Below, one piece after another: positions 33,683 to 42,421 of a stretch of 64,000 nucleotides of DNA (the first letter of the stretch is position 1; each line of letters opens with the position of its first letter). The stretch spans positions 1 to 64,000 of the forward strand of contig NZ_JWLD01000047.1 in assembly GCF_000813725.1 (NCBI RefSeq), written 5' to 3'. A model generated the notes under the pieces. That model searched no databases. It saw only the letters and a list, made by a program, of their open reading frames with translations, and had not been told where the DNA came from. Source of the DNA: Leisingera sp. ANG-Vp (GTDB lineage Bacteria; Pseudomonadota; Alphaproteobacteria; Rhodobacterales; Rhodobacteraceae). The position numbers were made by a program, and so were the translations under genes.

Positions 33683-35065
33683 ATGGGCCAGGTATTGAAA
33701 TGCATCTCGCCGGTTGACGGATCGGTATTTGCGGAACGCGAAGTGCTGCCGCGCGAGGCGGCTTTTGCGGCAGCGGAGCGGGCGCGGGCAGCGCAAGACG
33801 CCTGGGCGGCGCGGCCCTTGCAGGAGCGCATCGGGCTGGTGATGGCAGGCGTGGCGGCTGTCGGCGCGATGAACGCGGAGATCGTGCCGGAGCTGGCGCG
33901 GATGATGGGCCGCCCGGTGCGCTATGGCGGCGAGTTCGGCGGCTTCAACGAGCGTGCCAGCCACATGGCCAAAATCGCCGAAGCGGCGCTGGCGGATATC
34001 GAGGTGGGCGAGGACGAGACCTTCAAACGCTATATCAAGCGCCTGCCCCACGGGGTGGTGTTTGTGGTGGCGCCCTGGAACTACCCCTATATGACCGCGA
34101 TCAACACTGTGGCGCCGGCGCTGATTGCGGGCAATGCGGTGGTGCTGAAGCACGCGACCCAGACCCTGCTGGTCGGTGAGCGGATGGCGCAGGCCTTCCA
34201 TGCGGCGGGGGTACCGGAAGACGTGTTCCAGAATGTCTTCCTGGACCACGGCACCACCTCGGAGCTGATCGCATCCAAGGCGTTCAACTTTGTGAACTTC
34301 ACCGGTTCGGTCGGCGGCGGCCAGGCGATGGAGCGCGCCGCGGCGGGCACTTTCACCGGTGTCGGCACCGAGCTGGGCGGCAAGGACCCGGGCTATGTGA
34401 TGGAAGACGCCGACCTGGACGCTGCGGTGGACACGCTGATTGACGGCGCCATGTTCAACTCCGGCCAGTGCTGCTGCGGCATCGAGCGGATCTATGTGCA
34501 CGAAAGCCTCTATGACGCCTTCCTGGAGAAGGCCATTGCCATCGTGCAGGGCTACAAGCTGGGCAGCCCGCTGGATGAGGCCACAACGATCGGCCCGATG
34601 GCCAATGTGCGTTTTGCCGAAGAGGTCCGCGGCCAGATCTCCGAGGCGGTGGCCGCCGGTGCCACGGCCCATATCGAGCCCTTCGCGGAGGATGACGGCG
34701 GCGCCTATCTGACGCCGCAGATCCTGACCGGGGTCACCCACGAAATGCGGGTGATGCGCGAGGAAAGCTTTGGGCCCGTGGTGGGCATTATGAAGGTCGC
34801 CTCCGACGAAGAGGCCATTGGACTCATGAACGACAGCGACTTCGGCCTCACCGCTTCGCTCTGGACCAAGGATGTGGAGCGGGCGCAAGCAGTTGGCGAC
34901 CGGATCGAGACCGGCACCGTGTTTATGAACCGTGCCGACTACCTGGACCCCGGCCTGTGCTGGACCGGCTGCAAAGATACCGGCCGCGGCGGCGGCCTGT
35001 CGGTCATCGGCTACCACAATCTGACCCGCCCGAAGAGCTATCACCTGAAGAAAGTGACCGGCTAA
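33683..35065 (+). CDS. aldehyde dehydrogenase
   Basis: A 460-residue ALDH, slightly shorter than the others. The general-base Glu is in TELGGKDPGYV (about 230-240) and the catalytic Cys lies in NSGQCCCGIER, where three cysteines occur in a row (263-265). ATG 33683 is chosen over ATG 33677 because GGAG at 33670-33673 is nine bases before it but only three before the other. It lies in the TRAP operon, between the synthetase and the iron alcohol dehydrogenase, suggesting an alcohol to aldehyde to acid sequence. Confidence 0.88.
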   Translation: MGQVLKCISPVDGSVFAEREVLPREAAFAAAERARAAQDAWAARPLQERIGLVMAGVAAVGAMNAEIVPELARMMGRPVRYGGEFGGFNERASHMAKIAEAALADIEVGEDETFKRYIKRLPHGVVFVVAPWNYPYMTAINTVAPALIAGNAVVLKHATQTLLVGERMAQAFHAAGVPEDVFQNVFLDHGTTSELIASKAFNFVNFTGSVGGGQAMERAAAGTFTGVGTELGGKDPGYVMEDADLDAAVDTLIDGAMFNSGQCCCGIERIYVHESLYDAFLEKAIAIVQGYKLGSPLDEATTIGPMANVRFAEEVRGQISEAVAAGATAHIEPFAEDDGGAYLTPQILTGVTHEMRVMREESFGPVVGIMKVASDEEAIGLMNDSDFGLTASLWTKDVERAQAVGDRIETGTVFMNRADYLDPGLCWTGCKDTGRGGGLSVIGYHNLTRPKSYHLKKVTG

Positions 35066-35129
35066 GGACGGATCCGCCCGCTCCGGCATCTCCTCCCCGG
35101 GGCGGGCCACAGCATCAAAGGAACACAAC

Positions 35130-36275
35130 ATGTCTCTCACTGGAAACTGGTCCTACCCGACCGCAATCAAGTTCGGTGCCGGCCGGATCAAGGAATTGGC
35201 CGAGGCCTGCGCCGCCGCCGGCATCACGCGCCCTCTGCTGGTCACCGACAAGGGCCTGGCCGATCTGCCGGTCACCCAAGGCACCCTCGACATCCTGGAG
35301 GCCGCGGGTCTGGGCCGCGCGATGTTCTCGGAGGTCGACCCGAACCCGAATGAAAAGAACCTGGACGCGGGCGTTGCGGCCTATAAGGCGGGCGGCCATG
35401 ACGGGGTGATTGCCTTTGGCGGCGGCTCCGGCCTGGACCTGGGCAAAATGGTTGCCTTCATGGCGGGCCAGACCCGCCCCGTCTGGGATTTTGAAGATAT
35501 CGGCGACTGGTGGACCCGCGCCGATGGTGATGCCATCGCGCCGATCATCGCGGTGCCGACCACCGCCGGCACCGGCTCGGAAGTGGGCCGCGCCAGCGTG
35601 ATCACCGACTCGGTCAGCCACGCCAAGAAGATCATCTTCCACCCCAAGGTGCTGCCAACGGTGGTGATCTGCGATCCGGAACTGACCGTGGGCATGCCGA
35701 AATTCATCACCGCGGGCACCGGGCTCGATGCCTTTGCCCATTGCGTCGAGGCCTTCTCTTCACCCCATTACCACCCGATGTCCCAGGGCATCGCGCTGGA
35801 GGGCATGCGGCTGGTCAAGGACTACCTGCCGCGCGCCTATGCGGATGGTACTGATATCGAAGCCCGAGCCCAGATGATGAGCGCCGCCGCGATGGGCGCC
35901 ACCGCCTTCATGAAGGGCCTCGGCGCCATCCACGCCATGAGCCACCCCGTCGGGGCTCAGTTCAACACCCACCACGGCACCACCAATGCCGTCTGCATGC
36001 CCAGCGTTTTGGAGTTCAACGCGCCTGCAATTGCGGACCGTTTCAATATGGCGGCGGCCTATCTGGGCATTGACGGCGGCTTCGACGGCTTCCGGCGCTT
36101 CGTGCAGGAGCTCAACGACAGCCTTGCCATCCCCCGCCGCCTGGCGGACCTCGGCGTCACCGAGGACGCCATCCCGGCGCTGGCAAAAGACGCTGCCAAA
36201 GACCCCTCATGCGGCGGAAACCCCATCGAGCTCAACGAAGAAAACCTGACAGAACTGTTCAAAAAGGCGATCTGA
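35130..36275 (+). CDS. iron-containing (group III) alcohol dehydrogenase
   Basis: A 381-residue group III dehydrogenase. The NAD-binding GGGSGLDLGK is at about 97-106; metal-site residues are in TAGTGLDAFAHCVEAFSS (about 192-209) and GAIHAMSHPVG ... NTHHGTTN (about 268-290), with aspartate and histidine ligands present. It oxidises a primary alcohol to an aldehyde, or runs in reverse. It closes the operon and is followed by a terminator. With the preceding ALDH it would complete oxidation of an amino-alcohol or similar product. Confidence 0.9.
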   Translation: MSLTGNWSYPTAIKFGAGRIKELAEACAAAGITRPLLVTDKGLADLPVTQGTLDILEAAGLGRAMFSEVDPNPNEKNLDAGVAAYKAGGHDGVIAFGGGSGLDLGKMVAFMAGQTRPVWDFEDIGDWWTRADGDAIAPIIAVPTTAGTGSEVGRASVITDSVSHAKKIIFHPKVLPTVVICDPELTVGMPKFITAGTGLDAFAHCVEAFSSPHYHPMSQGIALEGMRLVKDYLPRAYADGTDIEARAQMMSAAAMGATAFMKGLGAIHAMSHPVGAQFNTHHGTTNAVCMPSVLEFNAPAIADRFNMAAAYLGIDGGFDGFRRFVQELNDSLAIPRRLADLGVTEDAIPALAKDAAKDPSCGGNPIELNEENLTELFKKAI

Positions 36276-36297
36276 GGCGAGCCGCCTTGAGACCTTG

Positions 36298-36326
36298 CAG
36301 CGCTTCCCGCCCGGCGGGGAGCGCTG
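36298..36326 (+). terminator. terminator of the TRAP/synthetase operon
   Basis: An 11-bp stem with one G-T pair (CAGCGCTTCCC / GGGGAGCGCTG) followed by TTTCATTT, 22 bp after the alcohol dehydrogenase stop. Confidence 0.75.
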
Positions 36327-36347
36327 TTTCATTTCCAGGCCGCGCGG

Positions 36348-36563
36348 TCAGCCGCTGACGTAAACCTGGTCTTTGGGGTAATAGAAGATCTTCTGATTGT
36401 GCAGCCGGCCCAGCAACTCGTGGACACGGCGCAGAGTTTCTTCATCATCGCTGCCGGGTTCCGGCTGAACCTCGGACAAGCTGTCCCTGGTTGTCTGCAG
36501 CGCGGTTTCGATCAGCTCCATGTCGTCAACGGACAGCTCGAACATATCGTTGTACTGGGGCAT
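36348..36563 (-). CDS. small acidic hypothetical protein
   Basis: A 71-residue acidic protein (MFELSVDDMELIETALQ..., ending KDQVYVSG). The first half looks helical and is rich in Asp and Glu; no membrane segment, signal or cysteine is present. The frame has normal codon usage, an AGGAGAA about 9 bp before the ATG on the minus strand, and its own intergenic space. I do not recognise the family. It is convergent with the alcohol dehydrogenase and upstream of nothing obvious. Confidence 0.6.
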   Translation of the reverse strand: MPQYNDMFELSVDDMELIETALQTTRDSLSEVQPEPGSDDEETLRRVHELLGRLHNQKIFYYPKDQVYVSG

Positions 36564-36680
36564 CTGGGCGCGTTCTCCTGTTTGGCTAGACTGAACTGGC
36601 TGCCTTCAGGCTGCACCAAGACAGCGCGCAAAGCCACTGGAAAGCGGGAGCGTAGGCTTGACCCAGCATTAACCGTCTGA

Positions 36681-36707
36681 TTTTCCAGCACTTCACCAGA
36701 TGGAAAA
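36681..36707 (-). terminator. hairpin after the LacI gene
   Basis: TTTTCCA (36681-36687) and TGGAAAA (36701-36707) form a perfect 7-bp stem three bases beyond the LacI stop. It is AT-rich with a 13-nt loop, so its strength as a terminator is doubtful. Confidence 0.4.
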
Positions 36708-36709
36708 GG

Positions 36710-37714
36710 TCAGAGTGTCTCGCCCAGGCTGATAGCCGGGCCGAGCTGATCAAGGATCAGACCCTCTGTTCCACCCGCTTGGCGCGATTGCAGGATGATG
36801 CCGGCGGCGCGTTCACCGATTTCACGGCGGCAGGCGTCGGTGGTGGCCAGCTGCTGCGGCAGGCCTTGCAGGATCTGCAGATTGTTGAAGCCCGCCAAGG
36901 CAATATCGTCAGGAACCGATAAACCTGCAGCGAGGCAATGCATCAGCCCGCCAACGCTCATCACGTCGCTGGAATAATAGAGGCAATCAAGGTCCGGGCT
37001 GCGTTCGAGCATCTGCTCAGTAAGCTCGCGGCCGGTCTGAATCGCGCTTTCGCCGGAGTAATGCTCCAAATCCGCAAGCGTCACGCCCTGAGCGGCAAGT
37101 CCGTCGGTGAACCCGTCAAACCGTTTCCGGGCGCGGAAGTCCTGCGGCATCTTGGTCCCGATGAAGCCGATCCTGCGGTAGCCGCGCTCCAGGATCTGTG
37201 CTGCCATGTCACGGCCCGCCTGCAGATGCGAGATGCCGACGCAATGGCGCACCGGATCGCCGTCCACATCCATCACTTCAACCACAGGGCAGTCTGCTTG
37301 CTGCAGCATCCGCCGGGTGGCTTCGGTATGTTCGAGCCCCGCCACGATCAGGCCGGAGGGACGCCAGCTCAGCATTTCGCGGATGACGCTTTCTTCTTCC
37401 TCCAGATCATAGCCGGAAATCCCGACCACAGGCTTCAGCGGGCTCTCCTTGAGAACGGCGGAAATGCCCGAAAGCACCTCGGGGAAGACAAAACTGTTGA
37501 GCGAAGGCACGACCACCGCCACCAGATTGACCGATTGCGACGACAGGGAGCCGGCAATCCGGTTCGGCACATAGCCATGAGAGCGGGCGATTTCCTCGAT
37601 CTTCGCTTTTGTTTTGGCAGAGACATCAGGCGCGCCGCGCAAGGCGCGGGAGGCGGTCATCTCGCTGACCCCGGCCAGCCGGGCCACGTCTTTCAGCAGC
37701 AGTTTCTTCGTCAT
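36710..37714 (-). CDS. LacI family transcriptional regulator (GntR-like)
   Basis: A 334-residue LacI/GalR regulator. The HTH and hinge (KDVARLAGVSEMTASRALRG, then KTKAKIEEIARSHGYVPNRIAGSL) are in residues 5-55; the periplasmic-binding-protein-like effector domain follows. It resembles the gluconate GntR branch. It is divergent from a glyceraldehyde-3-phosphate dehydrogenase gene, with GTTATC repeats and three palindromes in between (37781-37836), so it probably controls that gene and itself in response to a sugar or sugar acid. Confidence 0.9.
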   Translation of the reverse strand: MTKKLLLKDVARLAGVSEMTASRALRGAPDVSAKTKAKIEEIARSHGYVPNRIAGSLSSQSVNLVAVVVPSLNSFVFPEVLSGISAVLKESPLKPVVGISGYDLEEEESVIREMLSWRPSGLIVAGLEHTEATRRMLQQADCPVVEVMDVDGDPVRHCVGISHLQAGRDMAAQILERGYRRIGFIGTKMPQDFRARKRFDGFTDGLAAQGVTLADLEHYSGESAIQTGRELTEQMLERSPDLDCLYYSSDVMSVGGLMHCLAAGLSVPDDIALAGFNNLQILQGLPQQLATTDACRREIGERAAGIILQSRQAGGTEGLILDQLGPAISLGETL

Positions 37715-37780
37715 GTGCCCATGCTCCAGCAGTTTGACAGCGGCTGCAAGGGGCCGGCCAGGTGTGAAGGGGTTGATTTA

Positions 37781-37836
37781 GATAATCGTTATCGTTATCG
37801 GTATCGCAACCGTTATCGATACCGGAATCATTCCGG
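37781..37836. promoter_or_regulatory. LacI-type operator region with three nested palindromes
   Basis: GATAA-TCG-TTATC (37781-37793); CGGTATCG (37799-37806) inverted with CGATACCG (37817-37824) over a 10-bp spacer; and a perfect CCGGAAT-C-ATTCCGG (37822-37836). The first two are built on repeated GTTATCG/GGTATCG units. CG-centred palindromes are typical LacI operators. The last one ends 21 bp before the gap ATG. Confidence 0.6.
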
Positions 37837-37857
37837 TGCAGCTGCCGGAGGTGAGGC

Positions 37858-38886
37858 ATGGCATTGAAGATCGCAATCAACGGATTCGGGCGGATTGGAC
37901 GCGGGGTGCTGCGCGCCCTCCTGGAAAGCGGCGCCGAGGATATCGAAGTGGTGGCGGTCAATGATCTGTCACCGCCGGAAACGCTGGTGCATCTGCTGAA
38001 GTACGACAGTGTGCATGGGCGGTTGCAAACGCCCGTGTTTCTGGCCGGCGATCTGATCCGGGTGGGGCATCACAGCATCCGGCTAAGCGCTGTCCGCAAC
38101 CCCGAGGAACTGCCCTGGCAGAACGTTGATATCGCCTATGAATGCACCGGGCTGTTCACTGCCCGCGAGCAGGCAGCGCGGCATTTGCAGAACGGCAGCA
38201 AGCGGGTGCTGATCTCGGCGCCGGGCAAGGATGCGGACCGCACTGTGGTCTACGGCGTCAACCATATGGATCTGACCGCAGAAGACGTGATTGTCTCCAA
38301 CGCCTCCTGCACCACCAACTGCCTGGCGCCGCTGGCCAAGGTACTGGACGAAGCCTTTGGCATCCGCACCGGTTACATGACCACCATTCACGCCTATACC
38401 GGAGATCAGCCCACCCATGACACCAGCCGCTCGGATCTGTACCGGGCGCGGGCGGCTTCGCTGTCGATGATCCCCACCTCCACCGGCGCTGCGCGGGCAA
38501 TCTCCGAGGTGCTGCCGCATTTGAAAGGGCGGCTGGAGGGTTCGGCGATCCGGGTTCCGACGGCCAATGTCTCAGTGGTGGATTTAAGCTTTGTGCCCGA
38601 GCGGGCCGCCACGGCTGAAGCGGTCAATGCCGCGGTGAAGGCAGCAGCGGAGAACGGGCTGGCTGGTATCCTTTCCTATGAGGAAGACCCGCTGGTTTCA
38701 ATCGATTTCAATCACGACTCGCACTCCAGCTGCTTTGCCGCGGCGCAGACATCGGTCACCGCCGATGGGCTGGTGCGGGTGGTCAGCTGGTATGACAACG
38801 AATGGGGTTTCTCCAACCGCATGGCGGACACCGGCCGCCGCATCGGCGCCGTGATGGGAACAGCCAAGGTGGCGCTGGCCAGCTGA
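37858..38886 (+). CDS. gap: glyceraldehyde-3-phosphate dehydrogenase
   Basis: A 342-residue GAPDH. The NAD motif GFGRIG is at 9-14, Asn35-Asp36 (VNDL) favours NAD over NADP, and catalytic Cys151 lies in SNASCTTNC with the paired histidine in TTIHAYTGDQ (about 176-185). The C-terminus WYDNEWGFSNRM is typical. Alphaproteobacteria usually carry more than one gap gene; control by a LacI protein rather than linkage to pgk suggests a condition-specific isozyme. Erythrose-4-phosphate dehydrogenase is a less likely alternative. Confidence 0.92.
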   Translation: MALKIAINGFGRIGRGVLRALLESGAEDIEVVAVNDLSPPETLVHLLKYDSVHGRLQTPVFLAGDLIRVGHHSIRLSAVRNPEELPWQNVDIAYECTGLFTAREQAARHLQNGSKRVLISAPGKDADRTVVYGVNHMDLTAEDVIVSNASCTTNCLAPLAKVLDEAFGIRTGYMTTIHAYTGDQPTHDTSRSDLYRARAASLSMIPTSTGAARAISEVLPHLKGRLEGSAIRVPTANVSVVDLSFVPERAATAEAVNAAVKAAAENGLAGILSYEEDPLVSIDFNHDSHSSCFAAAQTSVTADGLVRVVSWYDNEWGFSNRMADTGRRIGAVMGTAKVALAS

Positions 38887-38900
38887 ACTGCTCAACTGAC

Positions 38901-38990
38901 CGGGCTCTCCCGCCCGTCGCCGGTGCATCAGGATGCACCGCTCCCGTTGGGCATGGCGCCGCGCTGACGCGCGGCGCGGTTGCGTTTCGC
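38901..38990 (+). repeat. intergenic element family 3, copy A
   Basis: It starts GGGCTCTCCCGCCCG, includes an inverted GGTGCATC/GATGCACC pair, a perfect GCGCCGCGC-TGAC-GCGCGGCGC stem (38956-38977), and ends GGTTGCGTTTCG. Related copies are at 46101-46195 and 56850-56956; a truncated one begins at 63971. It is the likely terminator of gap. Confidence 0.6.
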
Positions 38991-39140
38991 AGCCGCCGCT
39001 TGCCCTGTCAGCCAAGCCAGTTTGTGAAAAACCTGTCTCCAGGATGCAGAATATCAAACTCAGCCGACCGGACGGCTGGCATGCGGCGGCGAATTGCGCC
39101 ACAACTGCCCGCAAGACATGATCAGCTACAGGAGACCGGC

Positions 39141-40211
39141 GTGACCGTCACCCGCGAAAGCGTCCTCGAGGCGCTCAAATCCATCGCCGACCCCGTCAGC
39201 GGCGCAGATATTGTCAGTGCGGGCATTGCCCGGGCCGTGACGGTCGAAGGCAGCACCGTGCGCTTTGTGCTGGAGGTCGATCCCGCGAAAGCCGGGGCCT
39301 ATGGCCCGGTGCGAGATCAGGCGGATGCCGCAGTGGCAGCGCTGCCCGGAGTGGACAAGGTCTCGGCCATGCTCACCGCGCACTCCGAGAAGGCACCGCC
39401 GGATCTGAAACCGAAACAGCAAGCTCAGCCGCAGCAGCAGGCGCCGCAGAAAGTGCCTGGCGTGGCGCGGATCCTGGCGGTGGCCTCGGGCAAGGGCGGC
39501 GTCGGCAAATCCACCGTCTCGGCCAATATCGCCTGCGCGCTGGCGATGCAGGGGCGCAAGGTAGGGCTGCTCGATGCCGACGTTTATGGCCCCTCGCAGC
39601 CCAAAATGCTGGGGGTGACCGGGCGGCCCGCCAGCCCCGACGGCAAAACCATCCTGCCCTTGCGCAACCATGGTGTCACCATGATGTCGATGGGGCTGAT
39701 GACCGGCGAAGACCAGGCGGTGATCTGGCGCGGTCCGATGCTGATGGGTGCCCTGCAGCAGATGCTGCTGCAGGTGCAATGGGGCGAGTTGGACGTGCTG
39801 ATCGTCGATCTGCCGCCGGGCACCGGCGACGTGCAGATGACGCTGGCGCAGAAGACCCATGTGGACGGGGCCATTGTGGTCTCCACCCCGCAGGACGTGG
39901 CACTAATCGACGCCCGCAAAGGCATCGACATGTTCCGCAAGATGAACGTGCCGGTGCTGGGCATGATCGAGAATATGTCGACCCACATCTGCTCCAACTG
40001 CGGTCATGAGGAACATGTGTTCGGCCATGGCGGCGTGGCGCTGGAAGCGCAAAAGCTGGATGTGCCGCTCCTGGGCGAAGTGCCGCTGCACCTGGACGTG
40101 CGGCTGGCCGGCGATAACGGCACACCGATCGCCGCGGCGCAGCCCGGCAGCGCCCAGGCGAAGGTCTTTCTTGATATCGCTACGCAACTGGTAGACGCCG
40201 GCGCCGCCTGA
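39141..40211 (+). CDS. mrp: Mrp/NBP35-type Fe-S cluster carrier ATPase (ApbC)
   Basis: A 356-residue P-loop scaffold that carries Fe-S clusters. An N-terminal MIP18/DUF59 domain (about 1-80) is joined by a Gln/Pro-rich linker (about 92-108) to the ATPase with the deviant Walker A GKGGVGKST (about 118-126). Cys284 and Cys287 (HICSNCG) form the cluster-binding CxxC. The GTG start at 39141 follows AGGAGA; the open frame before it runs through gap and a repeat. It is a conserved housekeeping gene, and several Fe-S enzymes in the window could use its product. Confidence 0.92.
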   Translation: MTVTRESVLEALKSIADPVSGADIVSAGIARAVTVEGSTVRFVLEVDPAKAGAYGPVRDQADAAVAALPGVDKVSAMLTAHSEKAPPDLKPKQQAQPQQQAPQKVPGVARILAVASGKGGVGKSTVSANIACALAMQGRKVGLLDADVYGPSQPKMLGVTGRPASPDGKTILPLRNHGVTMMSMGLMTGEDQAVIWRGPMLMGALQQMLLQVQWGELDVLIVDLPPGTGDVQMTLAQKTHVDGAIVVSTPQDVALIDARKGIDMFRKMNVPVLGMIENMSTHICSNCGHEEHVFGHGGVALEAQKLDVPLLGEVPLHLDVRLAGDNGTPIAAAQPGSAQAKVFLDIATQLVDAGAA

Positions 40212-40277
40212 CCGGTCCAGCCCTGGCCGGCACCCGTCAGCCTCAAGGCGGGGCTGGCGAACCACTCAATAGGAAAC

Positions 40278-40404
40278 GCGCTTGATGGGCAGAATTGCCC
40301 GTCAGGCGCTTCTCAGCCACCTCTTCTGCGCCGCGCAAGCGGCGCCACGCCCAACTGTGGCAAGCATTCTTCGAATGCGCCGGAACAGGCGGGAGCCTCC
40401 CGCC
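40278..40404. terminator. bidirectional terminator region between converging genes
   Basis: A 14-bp stem with two G-T pairs (40278-40291 with 40296-40309, centre GAAT) serves mrp. A second GGCGGGA-GCC-TCCCGCC type stem (40388-40404) lies just past the acyltransferase stop at 40412. The rest of the 200-bp gap shows nothing else. Confidence 0.6.
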
Positions 40405-40411
40405 CGCAGGA

Positions 40412-41026
40412 TCAGGCGTACTTCTCCAGAAACGCCTCGGCCTGCAAGCTGCGGAAGTCCGGTAGCGCGGCGCGCAAAGCCTCGTGGCTCCAGTCCCACC
40501 AGGCCAGCGCCATCATCTGCTCTGCCACAGATTCGGGGTAGCGGCGGCGGATCACATTCGCGGTGTTGCCGCCGACAATGGTGTAAGGCGCCACATCCTT
40601 GGTCACGATTGCGCCTGACGCTACAACCGCGCCGTGGCCTATGATCACCTCCGGCTTGATCATGGCGCCATGGCCGATCCAGGTGTCATGGCCGATATGC
40701 GCCAACCTCCCGGCGCGGCGGGTGAACCACTCCGCATCATCCACCGCATTGTCCCAATAGCTTGCCGAGCGGTACAGGAAATGATGCAGCGACGCCTTCT
40801 CTATCGGGTGGTCCGAGGCGCCGATACGGGTGAAACTGGCGATATTGGCAAACTTGCCGATCCGGGCGTTGGCGATATCGCAGGTCCTGTCGCAATAGCT
40901 GTAGTCCCCGAACTCCGTATTGGCGATGCGGCTGCCTGCACCGATTTCCACGTAGGCACCGAAACGGCTGCCGGTGATCTGGCAGTCCGGGTGGATGAAA
41001 GGCGCCGCCGCCTGCAAACGGGTCAT
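40412..41026 (-). CDS. hexapeptide-repeat acyltransferase of phosphonate operons
   Basis: A 204-residue left-handed beta-helix acyltransferase. Hexapeptide repeats run from about 20 to 60 and 110 to 150 (for example IGHDTWIGHGAMIKPEVIIGHGAVVASGAIV), with the long loop bearing a candidate catalytic His near 80 (HHFLYRSASYWD). It matches the transferase type commonly seen at the end of phn operons, next to C-P lyase or transporter genes. It is last in the phnC-D-E-E operon, 30 bp after the second permease. It probably acetylates an aminophosphonate or another small molecule. The acyl acceptor is unknown. Confidence 0.82.
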   Translation of the reverse strand: MTRLQAAAPFIHPDCQITGSRFGAYVEIGAGSRIANTEFGDYSYCDRTCDIANARIGKFANIASFTRIGASDHPIEKASLHHFLYRSASYWDNAVDDAEWFTRRAGRLAHIGHDTWIGHGAMIKPEVIIGHGAVVASGAIVTKDVAPYTIVGGNTANVIRRRYPESVAEQMMALAWWDWSHEALRAALPDFRSLQAEAFLEKYA

Positions 41027-41056
41027 AGTCTGCCCTCTTCGCTGACGCGCTGCGGA

Positions 41057-42421
41057 TCAGGGCAGCAGGAAGGGCTTGCCCTCTGCCTGCTTGCGCATAG
41101 GAGGCTGATCGCTGCCGCTGATCAGTTTCCGCCGCAGCCAGCCGGAGAACCAGTCCATCAGCATCACCATCAGGATGATCAGCGTGATGTAATAGGCCAC
41201 TTCCTCCCAATCCTTCTGGGTGATGATCGCCTGGGTCAGCAGCAGCCCGATGCCGCCGCCGGTGATCGCGCCGATGATGGTGGCGGAGCGGGTGTTGGAT
41301 TCCAGGAAGTACAGCAGCTGGCTCAGCAGCACCGGAGTCACCTGCGGGATCACTCCGAAACGGTAGCGCTGCACCGGTTTGGCTCCGGTTGAGGCAACAC
41401 CCTCGATCTGCTTCTGGTCAACATTCTCCAGCGCTTCCGAGAAGATCTTGCCGAAGGTGCCGGTGTCCGTCACCAGGATCGCCAGCGCGCCGGTCAGCGG
41501 CCCGGGGCCAAAGGCGCGGGCCAGCACTACGGTCCAGATCAGCGAGTCGACGCCGCGGACAAAGTCGAAGAAACGGCGCATGGCAAAGCGCAAGGTTCTG
41601 ACGGGCATGAAATTGCGGGTGGCCACGAAGGCCAGCGGCAAGGCGATGAGGCCGGCACCGATGGTGCCCAGGAAGGCCATCAGCAGAGTCTCGGCAATCG
41701 CCCAGGCCACATCCTGGTGGCGCCACATCTTGTTGGTCCAGAACTCCTGGAATATGGCGCCCGCTTCGCCGGTGGCGGCGCGCTGCATCAGCTCCGCTGC
41801 CCCGATACCGTAATAGGGGCTGTCGAGAGTGAAGAAAAACAGCTCCCAGCCGGCGAAATACCGGAAGACCTCAGCCCGGTTGCGGGTCACGGTCAGGCGG
41901 CCTGCCGCGGTTTTAACCGCCAGGCGGTTCTTGGAAACGCTGATCCAATCCGGAACTTCCCCCGGCGGCAGTTCAGCCTGCACGCCCGCGCTGCGGTTGG
42001 GGGTTGCCCGCACCAAGCCGTAGCCGGGGATCATGTACTCTATGGTGTGAGGCCCGAAGGTGACCACATGGCCGTCTTCCAGGTCAATCACAGTGGTTTC
42101 GCCCAGATCGACCCAGTCCGGCGACATGCCGTCCGGGTAGGCGCCCTTGCGCTCCCCCTCAACCGCAACCGACACGTCGCCGCTGCGGTTGTCGCGGGTT
42201 ACATGGGTCTTGTAGCTGTAGCTGTCGCTAACGAGGGTCCTGGCATTCTCCAGGCTTGCCTTTTGCCACAAGCCCTGAACATCAAACGCAAAGAACACAT
42301 ATGCCAGATAGGCCAGAACCGCGGCAGGCAGCGCGAAGTTCATCAGCCGCTTCCTCAGAAACAGCCGCGACATGCTCAGCTTCAGCTCTGCCTTAGACAG
42401 GTTGGTATCAAAGGTGGTCAT
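41057..42421 (-). CDS. phnE: phosphonate ABC transporter permease (PhnE, long form)
   Basis: A 454-residue permease, far longer than the other PhnE because residues about 50-210 form an extra-membrane insert between the first hydrophobic segment (about 30-47) and the permease core (about 235-430). The core keeps the ABC-permease EAA region (EALENVDQKQIEGVASTGA). The insert, with VTVTRN and GYGLVRATP stretches, looks beta-rich and would lie in the periplasm. It overlaps the short phnE by 4 bp, so the two pair as a heterodimer. Confidence 0.85.
   Translation of the reverse strand: MTTFDTNLSKAELKLSMSRLFLRKRLMNFALPAAVLAYLAYVFFAFDVQGLWQKASLENARTLVSDSYSYKTHVTRDNRSGDVSVAVEGERKGAYPDGMSPDWVDLGETTVIDLEDGHVVTFGPHTIEYMIPGYGLVRATPNRSAGVQAELPPGEVPDWISVSKNRLAVKTAAGRLTVTRNRAEVFRYFAGWELFFFTLDSPYYGIGAAELMQRAATGEAGAIFQEFWTNKMWRHQDVAWAIAETLLMAFLGTIGAGLIALPLAFVATRNFMPVRTLRFAMRRFFDFVRGVDSLIWTVVLARAFGPGPLTGALAILVTDTGTFGKIFSEALENVDQKQIEGVASTGAKPVQRYRFGVIPQVTPVLLSQLLYFLESNTRSATIIGAITGGGIGLLLTQAIITQKDWEEVAYYITLIILMVMLMDWFSGWLRRKLISGSDQPPMRKQAEGKPFLLP

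Noticed and set aside
37781-37824. GTTATC repeats considered as a CRISPR-like or microsatellite array
   Set aside because: The units are too short and have no spacers. Their symmetry and place between a LacI gene and gap fit an operator better.
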